Assembly: GCA_965232265.1 (NCBI GenBank)
Contig: CBDDPH010000002.1
Coordinates: 3,596,001-3,660,000 of the forward strand
Source: VXRD01 sp965232265
GTDB lineage: Bacteria > Latescibacterota > UBA2968
DNA: 64,000 nucleotides
Direction: 5' to 3'
Part shown: in pieces, positions 51,196 through 59,803 of the stretch
Numbering within the stretch: the stretch's first letter is position 1
Layout: each line of letters begins with the position of its first letter
The notes under the pieces: generated by a model
What the model was told of the DNA's origin: nothing
Databases searched by the model: none
The model's input: only the letters and a program-made list of their open reading frames with translations
Translations under genes and position numbers: made by a program

Positions 51196-52602
51196 CTACA
51201 CAAGATTGTTCCGTTCTGCCCAGATTCGAATGGCCTCGGAACCCGGGTATTCAGCATCCAATCCGAGTTGCTCAATCTGTTTATTGCCGTGCCACGCCTG
51301 CCAATCGCCTACTTCCCTGCCGACATCGCGCCAGGAATCGCCCGCTTTTTTCATCGCATCTACAAGAAGCCCATCCAGTTCCGACACGATTGCGCCATTC
51401 TCTTCGACCAGGTTGTTCTGTTCGTAGGGATCGTTTTCAAGATCGAAACACACCCACGGTCCTTCCTCCATTCGCGCGTAATTGTACTTCGTTGTGCGAA
51501 TCCCACGCCAGCCGGGCCACGGAATGAAGCTGTGGTGCATCTCCATATAGGCGTACTCTTGCTGGTGCCCATTGGAATCGCTGCCGAGGATGACGCCGGA
51601 CAGATCGGCCCCGTCCAACCCCGATGGCACATTGATCCCTGCGAGTCCACATAGCGTGGGAAAAATGTCTGGCGTGCCAAACGGCATGTCCAGTGTGGCG
51701 TTGGCTTCAATCTTGCCTGGCCATCGAATCAGAAAAGGAACCTGGGTGGATTCGCGATGAGGCCATCGTTTGCCTCGCCAGCCCTGGCTGTTTAGCATTT
51801 CACCGTGATCCGAGGTGTACACCACAATGGTGTTTTCCGCCTGACCACTGTCTTCCAGGGCCTGCATCAAGCGTTCCCACTCAGTATCCAGGCCCGTTAC
51901 GAGACCGTAATAATGCGCATAATGGTCCTGAAAGCGATTGAGCGCCTCTGCATCTACGGTCTTCACATTGGGATGAAACTTCAGGTTCCGTCCTCGATAT
52001 TTTTCGAGATATACCTCTGGAGATACCAGTGGGGGATGAGGGGGATACCATGAAAGAAACAGGCACCAGGGTGCCCCACCGTCCTGTCCTCGAATGAACT
52101 CAATGGCCCTGTTGGCCTCGATCTGCGGCTTGTCGAACCCTTCTCCAACCACAGTCTCAGTGCTGTTCACCGCATAGTTTCGATTGGGACTCGCGTGACT
52201 CGATACCAGAGGTACAAACCATTCTTCGTCGAATCCCAGACGCATCGGATGACCCGAATCGAGTTGTACATCTCCTAAATGCCATTTGCCGATATAACCA
52301 CAGCGGTACCCTGCGTTTTTGAAAGCCTTGCCGATGTGGGCATATTCACTTAGATCCGGATGATACCCGTTGGTCGTTATCCCCATGCGATGGCCGTGTA
52401 ATCCCGTCATCAATATGGCCCTGTAGGGGCAACAAAGCGGGGTCGTTGACACGGCACTTTCCAATTTCATTCCCTGCCTGGCGAATGCGTCGAAGTGCGG
52501 TGTCTCCAGATCTTCATCGCCGTAGTAGCAACCCATTGCCGATGCACGCTGCTGGTCGGAAAACACAAATAGGATATTGGGCTGTTGAGCCGGTTGTGGC
52601 AT
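51196..52602 (-). CDS. Type-I sulfatase
   Basis: A 468-residue sulfatase. NILFVFSDQQRAS is the metal site; formylglycine Cys57 lies in PLCCPYRAILMTG, with Tyr at the fourth motif position, an unusual variant. KWHLGDVQ and VVYTSDHGEMLNSQG are conserved. C-terminal segment ends in an uncommon GNKQIEQLGLDAEYPGS. No signal peptide. GGAGAG lies upstream of the ATG. It is 30 bases upstream (on this strand, downstream) of the galactonate-dehydratase-like gene, so the pair may be co-transcribed. Confidence 0.88.
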   Translation of the reverse strand: MPQPAQQPNILFVFSDQQRASAMGCYYGDEDLETPHFDAFARQGMKLESAVSTTPLCCPYRAILMTGLHGHRMGITTNGYHPDLSEYAHIGKAFKNAGYRCGYIGKWHLGDVQLDSGHPMRLGFDEEWFVPLVSSHASPNRNYAVNSTETVVGEGFDKPQIEANRAIEFIRGQDGGAPWCLFLSWYPPHPPLVSPEVYLEKYRGRNLKFHPNVKTVDAEALNRFQDHYAHYYGLVTGLDTEWERLMQALEDSGQAENTIVVYTSDHGEMLNSQGWRGKRWPHRESTQVPFLIRWPGKIEANATLDMPFGTPDIFPTLCGLAGINVPSGLDGADLSGVILGSDSNGHQQEYAYMEMHHSFIPWPGWRGIRTTKYNYARMEEGPWVCFDLENDPYEQNNLVEENGAIVSELDGLLVDAMKKAGDSWRDVGREVGDWQAWHGNKQIEQLGLDAEYPGSEAIRIWAERNNLV

Positions 52603-52632
52603 GGACGTCTCTCCTATACTCGGTGCTGATGA

Positions 52633-53787
52633 TTAGACCCACTTTGTATCTTGTAATGATGCGACCGTACCAGGACGGGGCCGCCAAATATTTGCGTCAT
52701 CACGCCAGGGATTTGCCTTGAGCCACGCTTCATTCATAGCCACGCCCAGCCCGGGGCCGGTCGGAATCGGCAAAAAGCCATCCTTCTGAACCGGGAAGTC
52801 GCCTGTGCAAGCGTCCTGAAACCACGGGCTGATGCCGCCTTCCTGAATCATAAAATTTGGGGTGCAGGCATCGAGATGCAAAGACGCGATCGTGCACAGT
52901 GGGCCGTAGGGGTTGTGTGGTTGGAAACCGACATAATGGGCTTCTGCCATCGCCGCGATCTTCTTCAACTCCAATATGCCGCCTCCCTGAACAATATCGG
53001 GTTGAATCATCTTCACAATTTGCCTACTCAGCAAGTCGGTAAATTCCCACTTCGTGTAAAGCCGCTCGCCTGTCGCCAGTGGGATGCTTACGGCCTCGGC
53101 AACCCGTTGCATCGCGTCGAGGTTCGTTGGTGGCACGGGTTCTTCGTACACAAAGGGCCGACAGTCGGCCATCGCATTGCCGATTCGGATGGCGTCTGCC
53201 GGGGCAAGCCGTCCATGTACTTCAACGAGCAACTCAACATCATCGCCCACTGCTTTGCGAACAGCTTCCAGTTTTTTTATGGCTACGCGTTCGGCTTCTG
53301 CCGGAATAAACAGCCCGCAATGGTCAAACGGATCCCCCTTGAGCGCCGTCAATCCATTTGATACGTTGTTCATCGCAGTTTCAGCAGCCCCTTCAGGTGT
53401 AGGCCCATCCCACCTGCCATAGCACCAGATCCGATCTCTCATCTTTCCGCCCAGCATTTCGTATATGGGCAATCCCACAGCCTGGCCTTTGATGTCCCAC
53501 AGGGCGATTTCTATGCCGCTGATGGCCGACATCTGCACGACACCGCCCCGCACAAAAAAGTGATGGTAGAGTGTCTGCCAGTGTTTCTCAATCTGCCAGG
53601 GATCTTCACCCACCAGCACCTGACCGACCTCATCGATCTGGGTTGCAACGCTAAGCGGACCGGCGGTCGCCTCCCCCCAGCCTGTGATACCTTCATCGGT
53701 TTCAATCTTCACAAACATATAGTTGCGTGGCGGGCGACCCTGCGGTGAAGATGATGCGGGAACTGCTTTTACCGATGTAATCTTCAA
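52633..53787 (-). CDS. Enolase-superfamily acid-sugar dehydratase (galactonate dehydratase-like)
   Basis: A 384-residue enzyme starting with TTG after AAGGAGG. The N-terminal capping domain has ETDEGITGWGEAT; the barrel has LLVEVHGRL, FVYEEPVPP (Glu ligand), ATGERLYTKWEF (Glu), IVQGGGILE and QPHNPYGPL, the last His being the usual catalytic His of D-galactonate dehydratases. This pattern differs from the other enolase-type gene at 42672, which uses a K-x-H motif. Probable role: dehydrating a hexonate to a 2-keto-3-deoxy sugar acid. Confidence 0.85.
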   Translation of the reverse strand: MKITSVKAVPASSSPQGRPPRNYMFVKIETDEGITGWGEATAGPLSVATQIDEVGQVLVGEDPWQIEKHWQTLYHHFFVRGGVVQMSAISGIEIALWDIKGQAVGLPIYEMLGGKMRDRIWCYGRWDGPTPEGAAETAMNNVSNGLTALKGDPFDHCGLFIPAEAERVAIKKLEAVRKAVGDDVELLVEVHGRLAPADAIRIGNAMADCRPFVYEEPVPPTNLDAMQRVAEAVSIPLATGERLYTKWEFTDLLSRQIVKMIQPDIVQGGGILELKKIAAMAEAHYVGFQPHNPYGPLCTIASLHLDACTPNFMIQEGGISPWFQDACTGDFPVQKDGFLPIPTGPGLGVAMNEAWLKANPWRDDANIWRPRPGTVASLQDTKWV

Positions 53788-53811
53788 GATATTCCTCCTT
53801 GTGTCAGGGCT

Positions 53812-54576
53812 TTACAGCATCCTCGAAATACCAGCGATCTGCCACACGCCAGCCTCTTTGCCGACCACCACAATGGATTGCTCGCTGTTGCCAGAAGCAT
53901 CGTCAGCAGTCACTGCCACCAGGACGCCCCTGGGACCGGATTGTACTGCCTCAACCTTTATATTACTAACCGATGTGGTTCTTTCGTTGACCTGTTGCGC
54001 CAGTTTGGCACCATCTTCGATCCGTGTCACCGCGCCAACGCCGACCTCGATCAGCGGAAAACGACAGAGGCTGGCGCAAGCATCGCCATCGTTTTTGTCC
54101 AGCGCATCGCAATAGCGTCGCACCTGACCAATTGCCGCCTCGGTCGCCTGGCCGATAGCTGTTTCGTCGTCACGCCCGTCGCAATACGTACCAAGCGCAA
54201 ACCGCGCCTGGATCCCCCACGAATCAGCGGGTTTGGTGACAATATAAGTGACGCGGTTCCACAGGATGGGATCGTCGTCTGCATTATATCGCGTCCATCC
54301 GCCCACCAGGTGAACCTTATTGGGAGAGTCGTGCAACCGCACGGGTTCTCGTCCCCTCGTCAGGACCCAACCCGTGGCTACCCTCGACGTCCAGTCGGCA
54401 TTATCCGCGTAATCCCGTGCCGTATCGTAATAGGCGGTCCGCCCCAGTGCGTCAACCCGTACATGGGGATAGCTCATCACGGCAGCCCAGGCATCTCCAT
54501 TTTGGGATGCATCGGCTTCAAAAAATCCGTAGTAAGCATCTTCCGGGGTATCAAAGTGCGTCTTGTATTCGTTCAT
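53812..54576 (-). CDS. Tandem NTF2-like (SnoaL-type) protein
   Basis: A 254-residue protein with two NTF2-like folds, about residues 1-130 (FDTPEDAYYGFFEADASQNG, then RVDALGRTAYY) and 140-254 (QVRRYCDALDKNDGDACASL, then the strand pair VEAVQSGPRGVLVAV and SIVVVGKEAGVWQIAGI). Such folds bind small molecules or act as isomerases/dehydratases; no catalytic pair is certain. It starts at ATG 54576, overlapping the PhyH stop by four bases, so both are likely co-translated. GAGGAG precedes the ATG. Confidence 0.6.
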   Translation of the reverse strand: MNEYKTHFDTPEDAYYGFFEADASQNGDAWAAVMSYPHVRVDALGRTAYYDTARDYADNADWTSRVATGWVLTRGREPVRLHDSPNKVHLVGGWTRYNADDDPILWNRVTYIVTKPADSWGIQARFALGTYCDGRDDETAIGQATEAAIGQVRRYCDALDKNDGDACASLCRFPLIEVGVGAVTRIEDGAKLAQQVNERTTSVSNIKVEAVQSGPRGVLVAVTADDASGNSEQSIVVVGKEAGVWQIAGISRML

Positions 54577-55751
54577 CTGGAAAGCTCCTCATCCACAGTG
54601 ATCGCAAAACGCCCTTGAGGCCCATCTATTCGGCTTACGAGGAGGGATTCCAACTCGATATGCTCCCGCTCCGTCAGTTGACTCGCCAGAGGGCTTGCAA
54701 GAAATTCTTTGTAAGGACGCGCGGTCTCCATAAACGGCATGATGTACATGGGAACCACGGACTGAAGCATCGCCGCCCGCTTTTTGTTCGTGCGATTCAC
54801 GCCTGCCCGATGCCAGGTTCGGGCATCATAGATGACGTAGCTGCCCGCCGGTGCCTCGACGACGTCTGCTTCGGAGCCTGTATAGGGGAGGCCCCTTGCC
54901 TCGCGAGCTCCCTCCTCCCTGTACGTATTCCCACTCCCCCACTCCGGAGGAGGTCCTTGCCCAAGCGTATGCGATCCGAGTTTGAAACAGGTCGCGCCGT
55001 TTTCACGCTTAAATTCGGTCACACACAAATTTCGCTGAACGCCGAGCACGAGATTTAGCGCATTGTGCGGCACGATCCGATTGCCATCAGAGGAATTTCT
55101 GGCGATCCCCCAGAGATACGGATAATCCGAATGCCACCCCCCCACTTGGCGTTCACCGTCATCCGGATCCACGACGGCAAAACCGGGCCTGTGCGCCAGC
55201 CGAATTTCCCGACACTGCATATACGCCCGCATCACCCAGAGGGATACAGGCTCGGTAGCGGCTCTCGCCACTTCCACAGACTGCGTGAGAGTCGGCAGAC
55301 TTCTGTCCAATTCTTCACGGTCCCACTTGCCAGTACAACTCACCCTTTGCAGTTCTTCGACCGCGTGGGGAGCCAAGATGCTCGGAAGGCAAACCCATCC
55401 GTTCTCGCGGATTTGCTCGAGGTATTCAGACGGCAGATGGGCAGGACCGTGACCCGGCTGAAAACGCCCTGGCACGGACGATTCGGAGCCGTCTTCGCCC
55501 AGTGATTTCCCATTCAGGGCGAGATATTCGTCATTCGCCGCAGACACATCGAGAGTCAGGCCCGACACCACGTGGCGATAGGCGTCTCCTTCTTCTTTCC
55601 AAATCGCCTTGTCATCGGCGTGGTCAAAGACGGCTGTCTTGCCTTCCGATACGCCAAGGAAATCACCCTTTTCGTTTCTCAACAGCGCGAAGTGAGCGGA
55701 AGGTTTCTCCACGCGAACCACGCGCTCTTCAAATTTCTGAGTTGGGGGCAT
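54573..55751 (-). CDS. PhyH dioxygenase with extra N-terminal beta domain
   Basis: A 392-residue oxygenase. Start taken at ATG 55751, behind AAAGGAGTG; a longer frame to 56195 is non-coding antisense to the next gene. Residues 1-110 contain strands (FALLRNEKGDFLGVSEGKTAVFDHADD, KAIWKEEGDAYRHVVSGLTLDVS) unlike a PhyH core and resembling a small beta-barrel or lectin-like module. The core follows with LPSEYLEQIRENGWVCLPSIL, iron pair in GGWHSDYPYLWG and distal His in ARTWHRAGVNRTNKKRAAML. First gene, on the transcript, of the PhyH/NTF2-like pair. Confidence 0.85.
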   Translation of the reverse strand: MPPTQKFEERVVRVEKPSAHFALLRNEKGDFLGVSEGKTAVFDHADDKAIWKEEGDAYRHVVSGLTLDVSAANDEYLALNGKSLGEDGSESSVPGRFQPGHGPAHLPSEYLEQIRENGWVCLPSILAPHAVEELQRVSCTGKWDREELDRSLPTLTQSVEVARAATEPVSLWVMRAYMQCREIRLAHRPGFAVVDPDDGERQVGGWHSDYPYLWGIARNSSDGNRIVPHNALNLVLGVQRNLCVTEFKRENGATCFKLGSHTLGQGPPPEWGSGNTYREEGAREARGLPYTGSEADVVEAPAGSYVIYDARTWHRAGVNRTNKKRAAMLQSVVPMYIMPFMETARPYKEFLASPLASQLTEREHIELESLLVSRIDGPQGRFAITVDEELSR

Positions 55752-55773
55752 GTGGCACTCCTTTGTCGCACAG

Positions 55774-56916
55774 TTAGTTATTTTGATCTCCCAAACCCCT
55801 TGCCTCGGCAACAACTTCCTGCATGCCGTCCCATTCACTCCAGGGATCGCACAATTTATCGATTGCGACCTGCCAGGGATTATACCCATCGGAATACTCG
55901 AGAAATTCGCCTTCCCAACCGCGGTCGGGGTGATCGCTGTCTCCTCGCACTTTTGCCCCTCCCGGACGATGGCGGCGCAACCGAAAGTAGGCACTGATGC
56001 GAGGATCGGCACCCAGGTCATTGCGGGTGCCACAATGTGGGATGCCGTGAGCCGTAATAAAGGCATCGCCCTCTTCAACGAGCAAGGGTGTAGGCGCCGG
56101 CCACATGAGGCCATCGGGCGTGTATTGCGCGCTTTCTCGATAATGATTGGCGATCCATTCCGGCATGTAATTAATGCCGACCCCCTTATCGCCAACGCGT
56201 TTTAACCGCGGCCACTCAGGACCTTCGGGGCCGATGACGCCGCCCTGGGCGCGTTGCCGGCGAAAGAATTCCGCTGTGTGATGATGGGCACCGCGCAGGA
56301 CGGCAAAGTTGCCGTAGCCAAATTTGGATTGGTCGCTCAGGACCACGCCCACGAATGTGGTAAAGCTACCGATGGAGAGCATGCATTCCGGGTCCTGAAA
56401 CAAAGGCGAACCGTTTATCCCGATCACGCTGGCACTGCGATCACCAAAGTGCGGTGTTTTCGGCGCGTACCAATCATCTACTTCGTCCGCTGTTTTGGGA
56501 ATGGGTCCCGTCCACTGCCCGTCCAAGTGCGGAAAAAATGCATGATTGGGCACTTCATCATCCGGCAGGCCGTGGATGCCGATTTCTCTGGTTGGCTCGC
56601 GCGGATACAGAATCGGCGCAAAGCCATTTGTCGGAGGATCAAATGGCCCCATGGTGTTGGTGAGCACTTCGGTTAGCGCCGTTTTGTTAATGAGATCTGT
56701 GATGATGTCTTCGCTGCCGACGAAGCGATTTCTTCTTTTGGGCGCATCCATCGTACCATTCACAATTTGACCTGCGGTGATATTGACCAGTCGTCGGGCA
56801 CGGTGGGTCAGCTCTTTGGGTACGATATTTTTGAGGACAATGAATCCATCCCGATAGAAAGTTCGTTTTTGCTCGTGGGTGAGTTCGACAGGATGGTCTG
56901 AGCCTGTGTGTTTCAT
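55774..56916 (-). CDS. PhyH-family dioxygenase
   Basis: A 380-residue member. TFYRDGFIVLKNIVPKEL opens the fold; the iron pair is in FFPHLDGQWTG, and the distal His in AHGIPHCGTRNDLGADPRISA with 2-oxoglutarate Arg. Longer than average owing to inserts (IGIHGLPDDEVPNHA, SVIGINGSPLFQDPE, and a C-terminal RPGGAKVRGDSDHPDRGWEG). The ATG follows GAGAGG. It belongs to a run of five consecutive PhyH genes on this strand. Confidence 0.88.
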   Translation of the reverse strand: MKHTGSDHPVELTHEQKRTFYRDGFIVLKNIVPKELTHRARRLVNITAGQIVNGTMDAPKRRNRFVGSEDIITDLINKTALTEVLTNTMGPFDPPTNGFAPILYPREPTREIGIHGLPDDEVPNHAFFPHLDGQWTGPIPKTADEVDDWYAPKTPHFGDRSASVIGINGSPLFQDPECMLSIGSFTTFVGVVLSDQSKFGYGNFAVLRGAHHHTAEFFRRQRAQGGVIGPEGPEWPRLKRVGDKGVGINYMPEWIANHYRESAQYTPDGLMWPAPTPLLVEEGDAFITAHGIPHCGTRNDLGADPRISAYFRLRRHRPGGAKVRGDSDHPDRGWEGEFLEYSDGYNPWQVAIDKLCDPWSEWDGMQEVVAEARGLGDQNN

Positions 56917-56973
56917 AACTGGCCTCTCTCTGGTTTGGATCTCAAAGGTTCGCTCCTGTAGATCCCATACACC

Positions 56974-57720
56974 TTAGTCAAAAGAAAATGTCGCGGACGG
57001 ATTGAAACGGGCGATCCCTTGTGTGTCTGCGGCTGGATTTGGATTTTGTGGATAATAATCGGGGATTTCTGTGCCCTTCCTCGCGAGTCTGACAGCCAAT
57101 GAGATTCTTGGCTCGCCATACTCAAAAGGCAGGCTGCGATGCATGATTTGAGAATGAAACACCGTGAACTGGCCTCTTTCCATTGTGAGTGTGCCGATCC
57201 TATCATGGACGAGTTCTGGCACTTCTTTTACAAATCGCATATCTCTGTTCCACCCATCAATGGATTGATGAGATCCCTTCACATATTCGATTCTGCCAGC
57301 TCCGTAGCCAATATCGGTCAGCGCGAACAGAATAGAGAAGTGATTGCTGGTATCATAGAGATTGACTTGATCGCGGCCATTTTCATAAGCGCGATCGTGG
57401 TGCCATATATTTTCGGACACACCCTCAGATTTCAATTGAAAGACGCTACCCCAGATAAAAAGATCATTGCCGAAATGTTCGGACACCACGGACTTCACAT
57501 TGGCGTCCAGACAGAGGTCTCTCATCACCTTGAATTCCATGTGTCTATCGATCTTCGTTCTAAATTGGGGTTCTTGTCCCGCCAACCGGCGCACGATATT
57601 TTCTTGGCGTTGTAGCGCTTGTAGTTCTATCCCGACCTCACATACGGCATCCACGAGGGATTTGTCTGCCAACTCAAAAGGACCGGTTAGGCCATTTTCT
57701 TGTAATTGCTCAATTGACAT
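56974..57720 (-). CDS. PhyH-family dioxygenase
   Basis: A 248-residue member with a short N-terminus. Iron pair in IWHHDRAYENG, GRIEYVKGSHQSIDGW turn and distal His in QIMHRSLPFEYGEPRISLAVRL. Resembles EctD-like hydroxylases more than the acyl-CoA type in length. Start ATG 57720 behind AAAGGAG. The gap upstream contains a copy of another PhyH gene start (57763-57801). Confidence 0.87.
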   Translation of the reverse strand: MSIEQLQENGLTGPFELADKSLVDAVCEVGIELQALQRQENIVRRLAGQEPQFRTKIDRHMEFKVMRDLCLDANVKSVVSEHFGNDLFIWGSVFQLKSEGVSENIWHHDRAYENGRDQVNLYDTSNHFSILFALTDIGYGAGRIEYVKGSHQSIDGWNRDMRFVKEVPELVHDRIGTLTMERGQFTVFHSQIMHRSLPFEYGEPRISLAVRLARKGTEIPDYYPQNPNPAADTQGIARFNPSATFSFD

Positions 57721-57762
57721 TGTTGCTCCTTTCAGAAAGTTCCCAATTGAAATTATACCTCT

Positions 57763-57801
57763 AATGCTTGCCCCATAACCTGTACTCCTCCAGTGTCGTG
57801 C
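57763..57801 (-). pseudogene. Start-region remnant of a PhyH gene
   Basis: Matches the start region of the PhyH gene at 59424-59462 at about 36 of 39 bases, including the GGAGGAGTACAGGTT leader and ATGGG start. The remnant reads MGQAL then a short frame ending in TAA, against MGRALTERE in the intact gene. It lies upstream of the 56974 gene. Confidence 0.6.
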
Positions 57802-57888
57802 CCATCAAAATCCCCTTGGATCTCCTCCGACGGGAACCGTATCAGACGTTCTCATAAAACAATCAAGCATGGACCTTGTCGCCAAGAT

Positions 57889-58626
57889 CTATGGTTTCTC
57901 CAAATCAAATGACGATAGGGGATCTGGAATGAGCGCACAATGCTCGCCCAACCGCTCGCGAATACCCTGCGTCAAAGAGCCTGCAATTTCATATTGAGGC
58001 GCAGTGTTTGGACAACTGTATCCCATATGGATCACACGCCTGGGCGATTTTGAAAGGTTTGCACGTGCGCCATGCCAGACATCACCGTGGCAAAAAATGC
58101 CAGTTCCAGCCTTACAGGTCGCGTAGATTTCTCCAGCAACTGCCTCTTTGAGATCGTCCAGAACATCTCGGGGCCAGGGTTTTTTATGCGACCCCGGCAC
58201 AAGGCGAGTCGCACCGTTTTCTTCTGTCATATCATCAAGTGCCCACACCACATTGAGGTATGCAGTACAATTCTTAAAGAACGATCGATCGGCATGGATT
58301 GCCTGAAGAGGACGCGGATCACCGGGCATGGGATCGTGAAAATTCATGGCCTGCCAGCGCATATCCTCTCCAATCACCAGCCTGGCCATTTCCAATGCAA
58401 TCGGCTCGATTGCCAGCTCTTCAAAGGCGCGGCCTTTACCAATGAGATTGCACAGCCTGCGAACGCCCGGAGGGGTCGATCCCTCTGTCCCTGCCTTTTC
58501 GCCCTCCAGATCATATCTCTTTTCCAGGGCCTCTCGCAACGTTGCCAATCGCTGCACAGAAATCACATTTTCAACGATCAGATAACCGTGTTCTTGAAAA
58601 AAGTCCCATTGTTGTACAGAAATCAT
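57889..58626 (-). CDS. PhyH-family dioxygenase
   Basis: A 245-residue member. Start at ATG 58626 (MISVQQWDFFQEHGYLI), behind AGGGGTTG; the longer frame to 58680 overlaps the neighbour and looks unreal. Iron pair His-Ala-Asp in QAIHADRSF, VPGSHKKPW turn, distal His in GDVWHGARANLSKSPRRVI. Shares the ENVISV-to-ALEKRYDLE opening of many ordinary PhyH proteins. Fourth in the PhyH run. Confidence 0.88.
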   Translation of the reverse strand: MISVQQWDFFQEHGYLIVENVISVQRLATLREALEKRYDLEGEKAGTEGSTPPGVRRLCNLIGKGRAFEELAIEPIALEMARLVIGEDMRWQAMNFHDPMPGDPRPLQAIHADRSFFKNCTAYLNVVWALDDMTEENGATRLVPGSHKKPWPRDVLDDLKEAVAGEIYATCKAGTGIFCHGDVWHGARANLSKSPRRVIHMGYSCPNTAPQYEIAGSLTQGIRERLGEHCALIPDPLSSFDLEKP

Positions 58627-58642
58627 TTCAACCCCTGAAACC

Positions 58643-59437
58643 TTATTCGGAAAAATGCACCGTGGGATTGTTCGGGTCACTCAAACGCTTCCGCTCGCTG
58701 CCCCAGTTGGCTGCGGTGCCGTTCCAGTATCGCGTGTCCGAAGGAGAGTATGAGAAGAGGTAGGACCAGCGCGACTTGTCGGTGCTGTTGGGGGGACCGC
58801 CATGCACGGTGTATCCGTGATGCACAGTGCAGTCACCAGGCTGATAATGGAACGGCGGAGAGAGTTCCAGCACAGACGTCAGATTTGGATACTGCTCGAG
58901 CAGGTTGCCCTGGTCATCTTTGAATACCGAGCCAAGCGGTCCTTCGCGATGTGAGCGGCTGACGAATCGCATGGCGCTCATCTCTGGTGGCACTTCCACC
59001 AGTGCAAGCCAGAACTGGAGCTCGCCCACGCGATCAGAGCCGTGCTCTGACGAGTCCTGATGATAAGTGGCTCCGGCTGCCCCCGGAGGCTTGTGTTGGA
59101 GGATGTCGATGCGATAGCGAAGTGGGATATCCACGCCCTTGAGCCGCTTCCTGTTCACGAGTCGCATCGCGTTCTTTGACATGCGCTCGCTGAACATGAA
59201 CGAACCGAACGGCTCGGTCTCTTCCCGCCGCGCCAAGCCGACGGCCCGTCTGCCGCCCTTATCTTCGCCATCGCGTTTCAACCACTCCTGACCAACGTGC
59301 AGAAGCTCCGTTGCGAACTCCGAGTCCACGAGTTGCTTCATCATGACCCACCCGTATTCGTGGTAAAAAGCCACTTCTTCGTCTGTGACCTCCCGAACGA
59401 CGGCTTCGATTTCACGCTCCGTCAATGCTCGTCCCAT
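58643..59437 (-). CDS. PhyH-family dioxygenase
   Basis: A 264-residue member. The ATG at 59437 (MGRALTERE) follows GGAGGAGTACAGG; a longer frame to 59593 is unlikely. Iron pair in ATYHQDSSEHG, RFVSRSHREGPLG turn in place of the usual PGSH, and distal His in YTVHGGPPNSTDKSRWSYLFS. First of five in the minus-strand PhyH run. Its start region is copied at 57763-57801. Confidence 0.87.
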   Translation of the reverse strand: MGRALTEREIEAVVREVTDEEVAFYHEYGWVMMKQLVDSEFATELLHVGQEWLKRDGEDKGGRRAVGLARREETEPFGSFMFSERMSKNAMRLVNRKRLKGVDIPLRYRIDILQHKPPGAAGATYHQDSSEHGSDRVGELQFWLALVEVPPEMSAMRFVSRSHREGPLGSVFKDDQGNLLEQYPNLTSVLELSPPFHYQPGDCTVHHGYTVHGGPPNSTDKSRWSYLFSYSPSDTRYWNGTAANWGSERKRLSDPNNPTVHFSE

Positions 59438-59472
59438 AACCTGTACTCCTCCAGTGTAGTGTCCCTGAACAG

Positions 59473-59488
59473 GATGACATACTGATCT
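59473..59488. repeat. Short copy of a gene-start sequence
   Basis: GATGACATACTGATCT here is identical to 60669-60684, which spans the start codon and leader of the isomerase gene. On the minus strand it reads AGATCAGTATGTCATC. It lies in the gap between two genes. Confidence 0.4.
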
Positions 59489-59495
59489 CTCGTAT

Positions 59496-59780
59496 CTAAC
59501 GAATGTGTTTGTGGACCTCATCTCTGACGCGGCACAGATTTTCATCCAACTCGGCGATTTCAGAAGAACCATAGGGATCTGTTGCGCGTTCATAGATTTC
59601 CCTGTTGGCCTCCCTCACGGCATCCACGAGACCGGGCTTTGGGTTACCGTCCCAGTCGTACAGGCCTTCCATCATACCGGACATTTTCATCAACGGACCG
59701 TCATCGAGGTCGTACAGAGTCGCGCAAAAATTGACACCGCACACGTTCGAGTCTCGCAAGTGGCGGTCGAGCCATGTTCT
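59496..59780 (-). pseudogene. 3' remnant of a probable glycoside hydrolase
   Basis: On the minus strand an open frame with no start, preceded by an in-frame TGA near 59783, reads TWLDRHLRDSNVCGVNFCAT, LYDLDDGPLMKMSGMMEGLYDWDGNPK and REANREIYERATD, resembling the C-terminus of a retaining glycosidase or GH-like TIM-barrel protein. The family is not certain. The 5' part is absent. Confidence 0.5.
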
Positions 59781-59803
59781 TCAACCCTGCAGGGGTTGAC
59801 ACA

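Noticed and set aside
55752..56195. N-terminal extension of the PhyH gene ending at 54573
   Set aside because: The extra 148 codons overlap the neighbouring PhyH gene in another frame, look non-coding, and a good ribosome-binding site precedes the ATG at 55751.
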